Origin: JBLHLB01 sp047618505
GTDB taxonomy: Bacteria; Planctomycetota; UBA1135; GCA-002686595
Direction of reading: 5' to 3'
DNA: 21,570 nucleotides
Assembly: GCA_047618505.1 (NCBI GenBank)
Contig: JBLHLB010000030.1
Coordinates: forward strand, 1-21,570
The notes beneath the pieces were generated by a model. It made no database searches and was not told the DNA's origin. It was given only the letters and a program-made list of their open reading frames with translations. Each line of letters starts with the position of its first letter. Position 1 is the stretch's first letter. Shown in pieces: positions 7,986 to 16,294 of the stretch. Both the position numbers and the translations under genes were made by a program.

Positions 7986-10271
7986 CTAGGCACCCTGTCT
8001 GACACCAACGTCGTAGCGTTCTTCCGAGTCGTCCTTGGAGTAGGACCAACCCGTCACCAGGCCAAGTGAGAACCAGACCAGGGAGCCGACACCGGAGAGG
8101 AAGATCGAGTCGCCGATGATGCGCATCCAACGCAGGCGTTCGATCAGGGGTGTCTGCAGGAACTCAGAGCTGCGTGCATACCAGAGGCCGCGATCGACGC
8201 TGGCCCATGTTTGTAGCAGTCCGACGGGCAATAGGCTCAGGAGAATCATCAGCGTCAGGCCGATGTTCAAAGCCCAGAAGGAGTAGGACAGTGCGCCACT
8301 GCGCCAGGGGCGTTGCCCTGTCAGCTTGCGCATGACCAACAGGATCAGCCCAAGGGACAGCATTCCATAGACTCCGAAGAGCGCAGCATGTCCGTGGACC
8401 GGTGTCGTGTTGAGGCCCTGCATGTAGTACAGGGCGACCGGCGGGTTGATCATGAAACCGAAGAGGCCTGCGCCCACAAGGTTCCAGAACGTCACCGCGA
8501 TGAAGAAGCGAATCGGCCAACGATAGTGATTCATCCAGGGCGCTGCGCGTCCCATGCGAATCGTCTCCAGCGCTTCGTAGCCGATCAGCACCAGGGGCAC
8601 GACTTCGAGCGCGCTGAAGACTGCACCGATGGCCGTTACCGAAATCGGCGTCCCCGAGAAGTACAGGTGGTGGAAGGTTCCCGGGATGCCACCCAGGAGG
8701 AAGATCGTTGTGGACAGTACGAAGGCGCGCGTGGCGTGACTGCGTTTGACCAGGCCGAGACTGCTGAAGAGGAAGGCTAGTACACCCGTGGCGAAGACTT
8801 CGAAGAAGCCCTCCACCCAGAGGTGGACAACCCACCAACGCCAGTATTCGGCGACCGAGAGGTGCGAGCGCGCGCCGTAGAGCAGCCCGGCTCCGTAGAA
8901 CAGCCCGATGGCGACGATGGCCATGGAGAGTAGCCCCACCATTCCGCGCGACTCCTTTACCTGCAGGGCCGGTAGGACGGCACGCATCATGAGGACGAGC
9001 CAAAGGAGCAGTCCGACGAAGAGTGCGATTTGCCAAACGCGACCAAGCTCGACGTACTCATAGCCCTGGTGTCCGAACCAGAATCCGACGTCCAGGCCGA
9101 GCTTCTGGTGGATCGAAAGGTATTCACCCGTCAGCGATCCCACGACGACAATCAATAGGGCGCCGAAGAGGATGTTCACACCGAGGCGTTGGTACTTCGG
9201 CTCCTTGCCACCGATGACGGGACCAAGGAACAGTCCAGCCCCAAGGAAGGCCGTTGCGATCCAGAACACGGCTGTTTGGATGTGCCACGTGCGCGCCAGG
9301 GAATAGGGCAGGAACTTCGCTAGGGGGTAGCCGAAGAAGCTATTGCCTTCGATGGTGTAGTGCGCAACGACGGCACCCAGGATTACCTGCACCACGAAGA
9401 GCGCGAGGACGACGAAGCAGTACTTCCCCACGGCTCGCATGGAGGGCGTGATTAGGAGGCCGCGCAGGGGGTCGGTCTTGGGTGCGTCGTGCTTCTCTTC
9501 CTTGCCACTATGTGCGGCGCGGTACCAGACGATCCCGGCGATGACAGTGAGCAGGAGTAGGACGCTGAGGATCGACCAAAACAGGTTGGCGGCCGTCGGC
9601 ACGTTCCCGATCAGGGGCTCGTGGGGCCAGTTGTTCGTGTAGGTGTAGTTTTCACCGGGGCGTTCCGTCACACAGGACCAAGCCGTCCACGCGAAGAAGT
9701 AACCGATGGTCCGCAGGCGCTCGGGGTCGCTTAAGGCGCCCTCTTGGATGGCGTAGTCTTCACGCAATTGGGCCTTGCTTGGGTCATCGTTGAACAGGCC
9801 GCGGTAGTGATTGGCAACGGAGCCCCAGACGGCGGCACGTTCGTCGCTGATTGTGAGCGTCCCCGATTCCACATCGAAGGTGTTGGTGCGCAGCTCGTAC
9901 TTCAGGCGCCCCTCAAGTCCCGCTTGTTCCACGGGGCCGAGGGCGTCAAAGGGCTGTTGGAATTGATCCTGACTCCACAGCTCGAGCAGGCCCATGCATT
10001 CGCGGTGGACCCAGTCGGCGGACCAGTCCGGGGCCTGGTAGGCGCCGTGCCCCCAGATCGATCCGACCTGTTGGCCGCCCATGCTCTGCCATGCTTGCTG
10101 ACCGTCGAGGATCTCTTCGCTGGTGGTTATCTCGACGCCGGAAGCGGTGACGATGTGCTCGGGGATAGGCGGCGCCTGCCGGTAGACTTCCCGGCCGAAG
10201 AAGCCGAGCAGAAAGAAGGAGCCCAGGACCACAAAGGCCAGGGCAACATAGTGAATGCGTTTGGGTGCCAT
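7986..10271 (-). CDS. norZ: Quinol-dependent nitric oxide reductase (qNOR)
   Basis: The enzyme reduces two NO to N2O with electrons from membrane quinol. The 761-residue protein has an N-terminal membrane anchor (residues 8-26), a periplasmic cytochrome-c-like domain with no CxxCH haem motif (about 30-225), then a 12-helix haem-copper-oxidase-type core. That architecture defines the single-subunit quinol form. Seen residues fit the family: His330 (RTWHIQ) and His628 for low-spin haem b, His626 for haem b3, His483, His534 and His535 for the non-haem iron FeB, and glutamates Glu487 and Glu556, with the same spacing as in cNOR NorB. It starts 8 nt after the ric stop, so the two are one operon. 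There is no nirK, nirS or nosZ in the window, so detoxification of external NO fits better than full denitrification. The symbol norB is also used for this form. No clear Shine-Dalgarno precedes the start. Confidence 0.96.
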   Translation of the reverse strand: MAPKRIHYVALAFVVLGSFFLLGFFGREVYRQAPPIPEHIVTASGVEITTSEEILDGQQAWQSMGGQQVGSIWGHGAYQAPDWSADWVHRECMGLLELWSQDQFQQPFDALGPVEQAGLEGRLKYELRTNTFDVESGTLTISDERAAVWGSVANHYRGLFNDDPSKAQLREDYAIQEGALSDPERLRTIGYFFAWTAWSCVTERPGENYTYTNNWPHEPLIGNVPTAANLFWSILSVLLLLTVIAGIVWYRAAHSGKEEKHDAPKTDPLRGLLITPSMRAVGKYCFVVLALFVVQVILGAVVAHYTIEGNSFFGYPLAKFLPYSLARTWHIQTAVFWIATAFLGAGLFLGPVIGGKEPKYQRLGVNILFGALLIVVVGSLTGEYLSIHQKLGLDVGFWFGHQGYEYVELGRVWQIALFVGLLLWLVLMMRAVLPALQVKESRGMVGLLSMAIVAIGLFYGAGLLYGARSHLSVAEYWRWWVVHLWVEGFFEVFATGVLAFLFSSLGLVKRSHATRAFVLSTTIFLLGGIPGTFHHLYFSGTPISVTAIGAVFSALEVVPLVLIGYEALETIRMGRAAPWMNHYRWPIRFFIAVTFWNLVGAGLFGFMINPPVALYYMQGLNTTPVHGHAALFGVYGMLSLGLILLVMRKLTGQRPWRSGALSYSFWALNIGLTLMILLSLLPVGLLQTWASVDRGLWYARSSEFLQTPLIERLRWMRIIGDSIFLSGVGSLVWFSLGLVTGWSYSKDDSEERYDVGVRQGA

Positions 10272-10279
10272 CGGACAGT

Positions 10280-10951
10280 TCAGCTCTTCAGGGCGCGGGG
10301 AAAGAGGGAGTTGTTCTCAAGGTGGATGTGTTCCATCAGGTCGCGCTCGAGCTGCTCAAGCCCGAGGTACAGAGCGCGCCAGGTATTGCAGGCGCCCTCC
10401 GGTGGAACGTAGTTGTTCACGAGGTTGCGCAGGCGCTGCAGGTTCTTGCCGTGGTCCTGGTGCTCGTTCTCCATCACGGAGATCGGCATACCGGTCATCG
10501 CACCGCGGCCACCGACGATCATGGGGAAGAGGATCTGCTCCTCCTTCTGCATGTGCATCTCGAGCTCCTCGGACATGTGCTCCAGGAAGGCAGCCAGCCC
10601 CTTGGGGCAGTCGGGCTTGTCGCCGTGCACCTGCTCGACCTTGCGCGCCATGCCAATCAGTCGCGGCACTTCTTCGCGGTGGGCGGCGTGGAAGTTCTCG
10701 AGGATGTACTCCACGAAGACCGGCAGTGCGGCCTCGGTGATCGGGGAGTCCTGGGGGGTCTCGGCGATGGCCGCTTCGAGTTCCGATGTGATCGCAGCGA
10801 GGTTGAGGTCGCTCTTGCGGCAGGCGTCCTCGAGGGAGACGCGGCCGTTGCAGCAAAAGTCGAGGCCGTGTCTGTGGAAGACGCGACTGGCTCCGGCATG
10901 GCGAACGGCGAGGTCAGCGAGGGTGGTGTCGTTTTGAATCTGGCTCTGCAT
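10280..10951 (-). CDS. ric: Di-iron Fe-S cluster repair protein (RIC/YtfE/ScdA)
   Basis: This hemerythrin-like protein repairs iron-sulfur clusters damaged by nitric oxide, in the cytoplasm. It has 223 residues, the normal length. The N-terminal ScdA_N (DUF542) domain carries the family motif DFCCNG (Cys33-Cys34). The hemerythrin domain has His88, His133, Glu137, His164, His208 and Glu212, matching the six E. coli YtfE di-iron ligands with a uniform +4 offset. An ATG at 10963 is in frame, but the transcript expected from the sigma-54 promoter starts near 10974, and GGAG at 10961-10958 is well placed for the ATG at 10951, so I chose the latter. It is first in an operon with norZ and divergent from norR. 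The context makes it the repair arm of the NO response. Confidence 0.95.
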   Translation of the reverse strand: MQSQIQNDTTLADLAVRHAGASRVFHRHGLDFCCNGRVSLEDACRKSDLNLAAITSELEAAIAETPQDSPITEAALPVFVEYILENFHAAHREEVPRLIGMARKVEQVHGDKPDCPKGLAAFLEHMSEELEMHMQKEEQILFPMIVGGRGAMTGMPISVMENEHQDHGKNLQRLRNLVNNYVPPEGACNTWRALYLGLEQLERDLMEHIHLENNSLFPRALKS

Positions 10952-10957
10952 GCTTGG

Positions 10958-10961
10958 CTCC
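10958..10961 (-). promoter_or_regulatory. Shine-Dalgarno GGAG deciding the ric start
   Basis: Read on the minus strand, GGAG lies six bases before the ATG at 10951. The only purine-rich stretch before the alternative ATG at 10963 would be upstream of the predicted transcript start near 10974, so it would be absent from the mRNA. Confidence 0.6.
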
Positions 10962-10984
10962 ATTGGTTGGGGACACCCTTCCTA

Positions 10985-11000
10985 TGCACGGGGCGTGCCA
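10985..11000 (-). promoter_or_regulatory. Sigma-54 promoter of ric-norZ
   Basis: On the minus strand the sequence TGGCACGCCCCGTGCA matches the sigma-54 consensus TGGCACG-N4-TTGCA at every defined base but one. GG (10999-10998) and GC (10987-10986) have the required -24/-12 spacing. The predicted transcript start is near 10974, giving a 23-nt leader to the ric ATG. A NorR-type sigma-54 activator is encoded divergently next door. Confidence 0.88.
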
Positions 11001-11037
11001 AACACGAGAACCGCATCTGCGACTCTTGATAGTGGGC

Positions 11038-11066
11038 TTGTTGTTCTTTGGATAACGCCCTATGCT
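11038..11066 (+). promoter_or_regulatory. Possible sigma-70 promoter of norR
   Basis: TTGTTG at 11038-11043 and TATGCT at 11061-11066 are separated by 17 bp and resemble -35 and -10 boxes. A start near 11073 would give a short leader to the ATG at 11092 and place the NorR-type sites over the promoter and start, consistent with autorepression. Both hexamers are weak matches. Confidence 0.35.
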
Positions 11067-11080
11067 GTTATTTACACAGC
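11064..11080. promoter_or_regulatory. NorR-type enhancer site 1
   Basis: GCTGT-N7-ACAGC is a perfect dyad containing GT-N7-AC, the core reported for NorR binding sites. Its centre lies about 98 bp upstream of the predicted ric transcript start, the usual place for an enhancer-binding activator. Confidence 0.65.
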
Positions 11081-11082
11081 GT

Positions 11083-11099
11083 GCTGTACTTATGACTAC
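11083..11099. promoter_or_regulatory. NorR-type enhancer site 2, over the norR start
   Basis: GCTGT at 11083-11087 followed seven bases later by AC (11095-11096) repeats the left half of site 1 and keeps the GT-N7-AC core. The right half is imperfect. Its centre is 19 bp from that of site 1, about two helical turns. It overlaps the ATG at 11092, so NorR bound here could limit its own expression. Confidence 0.5.
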
Positions 11100-12657
11100 A
11101 CCCAACGGCCAGGCCCTCGACGCCCTCCTGCCCATCGCGCGGGACATCACCGCCTCCCTATCCTCGGAGGACCGCGCCCAGCGCTTGGTCCAGGCTGTGC
11201 ACCGGGCCCTACCCTGCGATGCCGTTGGCTTGCTTCGATTGGAGGGGGACAAACTCGTCCCCATCGCCTGCCTAGGGCTCACCGATGATGTCTGGGGCCG
11301 CACTTTCGCCCTGGCGGAGCATCCACGCTTGAGCATCATCGCCGGCAGCACCGAGCCCACGCGCTTCCCCGATTGCAGTCCTTTGCCGGATCCCTATGAC
11401 GGCCTCATCGATGGCGCACCGGAACTCGGCGGGCATGTGCATTCCTGTCTCGGTTGCGCCCTGATGAACGAGGGCGAGTTGGTCGGCGTCTTGACCGCCG
11501 ACGCCCTGCGTCCGGGCGCCTTCGACGACGTGGACGACACCTTCCTCGCACACCTGGCAGCCCTGGCCGCGGCCGCCCTTCGAACGGGACACTTGATCGA
11601 AGCACTGGAGGAGCGCGCGGAGATGCGCGGTCAGGTGGCGCGCGATTTGGTCAAGGACGTGATGGATCGGCGCGGCACGATGCTGCTCGGGACAAGCCCC
11701 GCGATGGCGACCCTACGCGGCGAAATCGACCTCGTGGGGCCGTCGGACTTCCCCGTACTCGTCACCGGCGAAACCGGTGTCGGCAAGGAACTCGTCGTGC
11801 GGATGCTGCACACCCAATCGCCCCGGGCTGAGGGGCCGCTGGTCTATGTGAACTGCGCCGCCATCCCAGAGTCGATCTTTGAGAGCGAACTGTTTGGCCA
11901 CGCAAAGGGCGCCTTCACCGGTGCAGATTCTGCGCGCGCCGGCAAGTTCCGCGTAGCCGACGGCGCATCGATCTTCTTGGATGAGATCGGTGAGCTGCCG
12001 CTACACGTGCAGCCCAAGCTTCTGCGTGTCCTGCAGGAGGGCGAAGTCCAATGCGTCGGTTCGGACGAGTTGAAGAAGGTTGATGTACGTGTCTTCGCCG
12101 CCACGAACCGTGACCTCGAGGCAGAGGTCGCGGCGGGCCGCTTCCGCGCCGATCTCCTGCACCGCCTAGATGTTTGCCGCATCAAGGTAGAGCCCCTGCG
12201 TGGTCGTCCGGAGGACGTCGCGCCCCTCTCAGGCCACTTCGCCGATCGAGCCCGGCGGCGCCTGGGAACGGGCCCGATTCGATTCAGTCCCGACGCCCAA
12301 AAAGCTCTTTCGGAGAACCCCTGGCCGGGCAACGTGCGCGAGCTAGAAAACGTCATCTCGCGCGGCATCCTGCGCGCCGCCCACCGCACCCCCAAGGGCG
12401 AGGTCGTGATGGTCCGACACGCTGACCTCGATGTTGGGCACCGATCGGGGATACCCGTCCCCCCAGTAACTCTGGGCAACAACACCGCGGACACGACCCC
12501 GGTCCAACTCCGGGACGCGGTCGAGGAGTACAAACGAACACTCATCCAGCAGGCCCTCACCCGCAACGACGGCAACTGGGCCGGTGCCGCCCGCGACCTA
12601 GGCCTAGACCGCGGTAACCTGCACCACCTGGCGCGGCGGCTGGGGTTGAAGGACTAG
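11092..12657 (+). CDS. norR: NO-responsive sigma-54 activator NorR
   Basis: NorR senses nitric oxide through a mononuclear non-haem iron in its GAF domain and then drives sigma-54 transcription of NO-detoxification genes. From this start it has 521 residues. The GAF domain (about 10-170) keeps likely iron-site residues: Arg79 in HPRL, Asp100 and Asp103 in LPDPYDG, His117 and Cys119 in VHSCLG, and Asp137 in VLTAD. The AAA+ domain (about 195-430) has a Walker A GETGVGKE, the sigma-54 contact loop GAFTGA (273-278) and LDEIGELP. A Fis-type helix-turn-helix closes the protein (about 475-521). An ATG at 11062 would add ten residues that E. coli NorR lacks and would lie upstream of the likely transcript start, so 11092 is preferred; 11062 has a weak GGA ahead of it. 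It is divergent from ric-norZ, its obvious target operon. Confidence 0.94.
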   Translation: MTTPNGQALDALLPIARDITASLSSEDRAQRLVQAVHRALPCDAVGLLRLEGDKLVPIACLGLTDDVWGRTFALAEHPRLSIIAGSTEPTRFPDCSPLPDPYDGLIDGAPELGGHVHSCLGCALMNEGELVGVLTADALRPGAFDDVDDTFLAHLAALAAAALRTGHLIEALEERAEMRGQVARDLVKDVMDRRGTMLLGTSPAMATLRGEIDLVGPSDFPVLVTGETGVGKELVVRMLHTQSPRAEGPLVYVNCAAIPESIFESELFGHAKGAFTGADSARAGKFRVADGASIFLDEIGELPLHVQPKLLRVLQEGEVQCVGSDELKKVDVRVFAATNRDLEAEVAAGRFRADLLHRLDVCRIKVEPLRGRPEDVAPLSGHFADRARRRLGTGPIRFSPDAQKALSENPWPGNVRELENVISRGILRAAHRTPKGEVVMVRHADLDVGHRSGIPVPPVTLGNNTADTTPVQLRDAVEEYKRTLIQQALTRNDGNWAGAARDLGLDRGNLHHLARRLGLKD

Positions 12658-12696
12658 TCTAGGAGCAGCACCGCCTGGACTCAGCACCGTTCGCAA

Positions 12697-15600
12697 TCAG
12701 CGCTGCCCAACATTGTCGCGGAAGACGATCAACCAGTGCGCGAGCTTCTCGTCAAAGGTCTCACTGAGACCATAGAAACGATCGCAGAAGCGTAGCACTC
12801 CAGCCGAGTCGACGAAGATCAGCCAGGAGCGATGCTTGGCCGAGAGCAGGTCTTCGAAGTCCTCGGAGGGGGGCTGCCAGGGGTAGATCTGCGTGCTCCA
12901 GCTGTATTCCTCCATGGACTCTGCTAGTTGGGGCGTTAACTCCGCCATGAGTTCTTCTCCGAGTACATCGGGGAGCAAGAAGAGCACCTGTTGATTGACG
13001 CCCGCCTGGAAGAGGGCGTCGTGCGCGCCCTGGGCGAGTTTGACCGCGCGGGATATGCACTTGCGGTAGGACTTCTCGGTCTTCTCGGGGTCGAAGTTCG
13101 GTACTGCGACCCAGACCAGAATGGTTCCCGAGGGCGACGGCACCATCCCAAGCACAGGGCGACCGACTAAGCCCATGAAGGAGCCCTCCGTCGGTGCGTG
13201 CAGGTCCAAGCCAGCTTCGACCAGCACCTCGGCACCCTCTTCCGAGAGCGCGCGACCCACCTGGCGCGAACGATCCAGTCGCTGCACCGTGAGATCAGAA
13301 ATGCGAACCGCGCCGCGACCAGTTGCGAAGCCGATGGCGCCCGAAATCGGAGTGCCGAGGGGATCGTGGTAGGCGCCCAGGTACTTGCCCTCGATCCAGA
13401 AGTGAGCAGCGGGCCCGTCAACGATGACCTTGAGTTCAAAGCTCGTGCGTGCCGTCTCAAACTCCACGCGTCCGTTGCGTACGGACCCCGAAAGCGCCGG
13501 GTCCCGCGTACGTAACCCGCCAACTCCCCAGGAGACGCCCTTGATCTCCTCACCCTCGTCTTTCTTGCCGATGGAATAGTAGTAGTCCCCAGCTGAAAGA
13601 CTGAGTCGCACATGCCGGTCGCGCCGTTGGTAGCCAAGGATCAGCGCGCCGGAAACGTAGGACGTTGTGAACTGAATGTTGCAGCGCATCTCGTAACGCC
13701 CCGGTGCCATTTCCCTCTCGCTCAGGGCGAAGGAATCGCGGTAGTGCGATTGGCGATCCAGGGCTCCACTTGCGTCTCTCGGTTTCGAGCGACCGACGTG
13801 CAGGTCACCGTCCTCTTCCGCGTACCAGCAGCCCTGCTTGCGTCGCTCCTCGAAACCCGTCAAGCCATCCTCGGTCCAACCGCCGAGCCCGAGCTGCTCT
13901 GCGGGTTCATCCCAGGGATGCAGGCTTGTCGCCACACTTGGGGAATGCGGTGCAGCGATGGCCGGTTGACCCAGCCAAGCAGCGAGCTGGCGTTGGTCCG
14001 CGGCAAAGGCAGCGGGTCCAAGGATGTCACCTGACTCCTGTTCCAACTGCGCCTCCGCAGTCAAAGCCCCGAGGAGCTCGAGCGTCTTGGGCAAACGCAG
14101 CGGTGCTTCGTCGCCCTCGCCAGCTCGCGTCATTCGATTGCGAACTACAGCATTGCGCAAGACCCAAGCCGCTGTGTCCTTGCCTGTCGCCTCCAGCACC
14201 CTTGCCAACTCATGCACGTGCCCAGGGGTGTGTTCATCCACACTCCAGGCCCACAGGAATGCCTTGGCTGCTTCCTTTTCCTGTCCGAGCTCAAGGAACA
14301 GTTCGCCCGCGCGCCAGGCTTGGTCCTGTCCCCAGAAGGGCTCCGCGCGATTGCGCGACCAGGTCCAGGTTTGGGCATCGTAGACCCAGCCGCTGCCCGC
14401 TCGTTCGATGGAGGGGATGTAGTTCGCCGTCCACTCCGCGCGATCCTCCCAGTAGAACCCGCGCAGGAATTCCTGGAACGCTACGGCAAAGGCAGGGAAA
14501 TCCTCGGGCCGACCGCCTGCGCCGTCGGCGAAGTTCTCGGTAAACCACTCGACGGCGCTGCCGGGTTTCTGCTGACGCAGGCCGCGCATGTAGCTCTCCA
14601 TTTGTCCGCTGTAGGGCTCGACGCCCGCCTCATCCAGCCAGAGCTTCAGGTAGACATAGAGGGCGTAGCCGGCGACGTAGTTGTCGCGGTAATCCTCGAC
14701 TTCGCCTTCGAGCAGCTGGCGCAACTTGCCCTCTCCGCCGTAGCCCTTGCCCCAGGCGTTCTCCACCGTGCCGAAGGAAATGTGCTTCTCAATGAAGTGA
14801 TCCTTGTAGGTCCCTTCGTAGCTTCCACCGGTCCAGACTGCCTTGCCCTCGGCCAGCCAGGCGGGGCTCCCGGGGTAGATCGCCCCGTCGAAGCGGTGTG
14901 TCAATTCGTGCACCAGCGTGTGCCCGAGGCCTTCAATCGTGCCACAGCTGAATCGCAGGGTGGTTGTGTCGCCGCCTTGGAATCCGCCGACCCACCAGAA
15001 GCCCGCGCCCTCCGATTCAAGTCCCGCTGCCTCGGGGACGACGCGGACCAAGCCCTGCCGACCTTCGAAGGGATCGGTGCCGTACCACTTGACCAGGCGC
15101 TCGTGGTGTCGCTCCACCGTTTCCGCCATGCCCAGCAATGTCTCATAGCCGCAGCTCGATTCGATGCGATAGAGAGCTTCCGGGGAGACCGCGAGTCCGG
15201 GGGAGGATTGGTCGGCGTGGGTGCGGGAAAACTCGCGGATTTCCTCCTCTTCCATGGCGAGCAATTGATCGACCGTCAGCGGCGCGCCCGCGTTGCGAAG
15301 CCATGCGGCGCGGGACTTGCCTAAGGCATCCACGGCCCAGGCACTGATGGCGTCCATGCCCGGCGGCACCGGACCCTGGAGCTCGGCAAAGGAGCCCTGG
15401 GCGGCCAGTCCGCGCAGAATGCGTGCGGCGCGGATTGCGCTGGAGTGATCACCCTGGGAAGTGGAGCGCGAGTGCGCGCGCTTCAGGTCCTTGATGACGG
15501 CATCGCTGAGGCGTCGACTCGCCGTGTACTCGAAGTCGAGCTCCCGCTTCAGTGAAGCGAACAAGACCGGCAGGGGCCGCGCGACTTCCAAGGCAAGCTC

Positions 15601-16089
15601 CGCCAGCCAATCCGCCACAACCCCGGCGGCGGGGATCTTGATGGCCTTCTTGCGTTCAGCGGCACAGAGTTTCGCCAGCTCCCGGGCCGCCGCAACACGC
15701 GCGCGTGAGATAGTCTCGGCCCCGGGCGCAACCCTTAGAAGCTCCTCGATTACCTCCTTCTTCCCGCGCGCTTGCCCCTTTTCATCGCAGGTGGCGTTCC
15801 AGAGTTCAAAGGCCCAGAGTCGCCGTGCCGAGATTTGGCCCTGGGCGTTCGCGAAGAGCAATTCAAGCACTTCCACCGACTCGGGGCGCAGGGCGAGGGC
15901 GCGTTGGAAGTGAACCGTCGCGGCCGCCGCATCACCGGCTTCCATCGCGACGCGACCCTGGCGCAGGCGAGCGCCGAAGGGATCTGCAGTTCCCTGGGCA
16001 GCGACAGTGGGGGCCAGGAGGAGCGCGACAAGAAGCGCAATCGGAAAAGCAGTCCGAAGCACGGGGCTGAGGAGTCGAGAAGCGATCAT
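12697..16089 (-). CDS. Exported TPR / gluzincin metallopeptidase-like protein
   Basis: The protein has 1130 residues. A clear Sec signal peptide occupies residues 1-31 (Arg residues, long Leu/Ala core, VAAQG cleavage site). A TPR-like segment (about 36-85) and a helical region follow. A gluzincin-type zinc peptidase domain (about 310-550) has HELTH at 394-398 and a downstream glutamate in PAWLAEGKAVW (Glu414), the expected two-His-plus-Glu zinc site. A further helical repeat segment spans about 590-650. Residues 735-935 look like a concanavalin/laminin-G-type beta-sandwich (GFATGRGAVRISDLTV). The last 190 residues form an unassigned alpha/beta domain. Export, a zinc site and a sugar-binding-like domain suggest a periplasmic or extracellular hydrolase, but the substrate is unknown. 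The gene stands alone: it converges with norR across a 39-bp gap with no clear terminator. A stop lies a few codons before the ATG. Confidence 0.85.
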   Translation of the reverse strand: MIASRLLSPVLRTAFPIALLVALLLAPTVAAQGTADPFGARLRQGRVAMEAGDAAAATVHFQRALALRPESVEVLELLFANAQGQISARRLWAFELWNATCDEKGQARGKKEVIEELLRVAPGAETISRARVAAARELAKLCAAERKKAIKIPAAGVVADWLAELALEVARPLPVLFASLKRELDFEYTASRRLSDAVIKDLKRAHSRSTSQGDHSSAIRAARILRGLAAQGSFAELQGPVPPGMDAISAWAVDALGKSRAAWLRNAGAPLTVDQLLAMEEEEIREFSRTHADQSSPGLAVSPEALYRIESSCGYETLLGMAETVERHHERLVKWYGTDPFEGRQGLVRVVPEAAGLESEGAGFWWVGGFQGGDTTTLRFSCGTIEGLGHTLVHELTHRFDGAIYPGSPAWLAEGKAVWTGGSYEGTYKDHFIEKHISFGTVENAWGKGYGGEGKLRQLLEGEVEDYRDNYVAGYALYVYLKLWLDEAGVEPYSGQMESYMRGLRQQKPGSAVEWFTENFADGAGGRPEDFPAFAVAFQEFLRGFYWEDRAEWTANYIPSIERAGSGWVYDAQTWTWSRNRAEPFWGQDQAWRAGELFLELGQEKEAAKAFLWAWSVDEHTPGHVHELARVLEATGKDTAAWVLRNAVVRNRMTRAGEGDEAPLRLPKTLELLGALTAEAQLEQESGDILGPAAFAADQRQLAAWLGQPAIAAPHSPSVATSLHPWDEPAEQLGLGGWTEDGLTGFEERRKQGCWYAEEDGDLHVGRSKPRDASGALDRQSHYRDSFALSEREMAPGRYEMRCNIQFTTSYVSGALILGYQRRDRHVRLSLSAGDYYYSIGKKDEGEEIKGVSWGVGGLRTRDPALSGSVRNGRVEFETARTSFELKVIVDGPAAHFWIEGKYLGAYHDPLGTPISGAIGFATGRGAVRISDLTVQRLDRSRQVGRALSEEGAEVLVEAGLDLHAPTEGSFMGLVGRPVLGMVPSPSGTILVWVAVPNFDPEKTEKSYRKCISRAVKLAQGAHDALFQAGVNQQVLFLLPDVLGEELMAELTPQLAESMEEYSWSTQIYPWQPPSEDFEDLLSAKHRSWLIFVDSAGVLRFCDRFYGLSETFDEKLAHWLIVFRDNVGQR

Positions 16090-16294
16090 CCGCAGAGTCT
16101 AGGGCATGGCCGGAGTTTGCATGAGGGTCCCCGGTGCATTCCCAGGGCGGGAGTCGGTCGGAGCTGTGCTAGCAGAGGGCGCATTCCCAATAGAGTCTTT
16201 CTGAGGGATTACCACTGGAGATCTTTGGGCCTGTCGCCGCAACCGGGTCGATACAAAGCTGCTAGCAGAGACCCCGTCCGAAAGCACGACCCGC
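16090..16294. other. Divergent intergenic region, 205 bp
   Basis: This gap separates the starts of the metallopeptidase (-) and the zinc-ribbon protein (+), so it must contain both promoters. I see no strong -35/-10 pair. The 10-mer GCTAGCAGAG occurs at 16168-16177 and again at 16261-16270, each preceded by an AGCT tetramer. No Shine-Dalgarno precedes either start. Confidence 0.4.

Noticed and set aside
7986..10271. Cytochrome-c-dependent NOR (norB of norCB)
   Set aside because: The protein is a 761-residue fusion with its own N-terminal periplasmic domain lacking CxxCH, and no norC is adjacent, so the quinol form fits.
14212..15324. 370-codon plus-strand open frame opposite the metallopeptidase gene
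   Set aside because: It is antisense to the signal-peptide-bearing, domain-rich gene and its product is unstructured low-complexity sequence.
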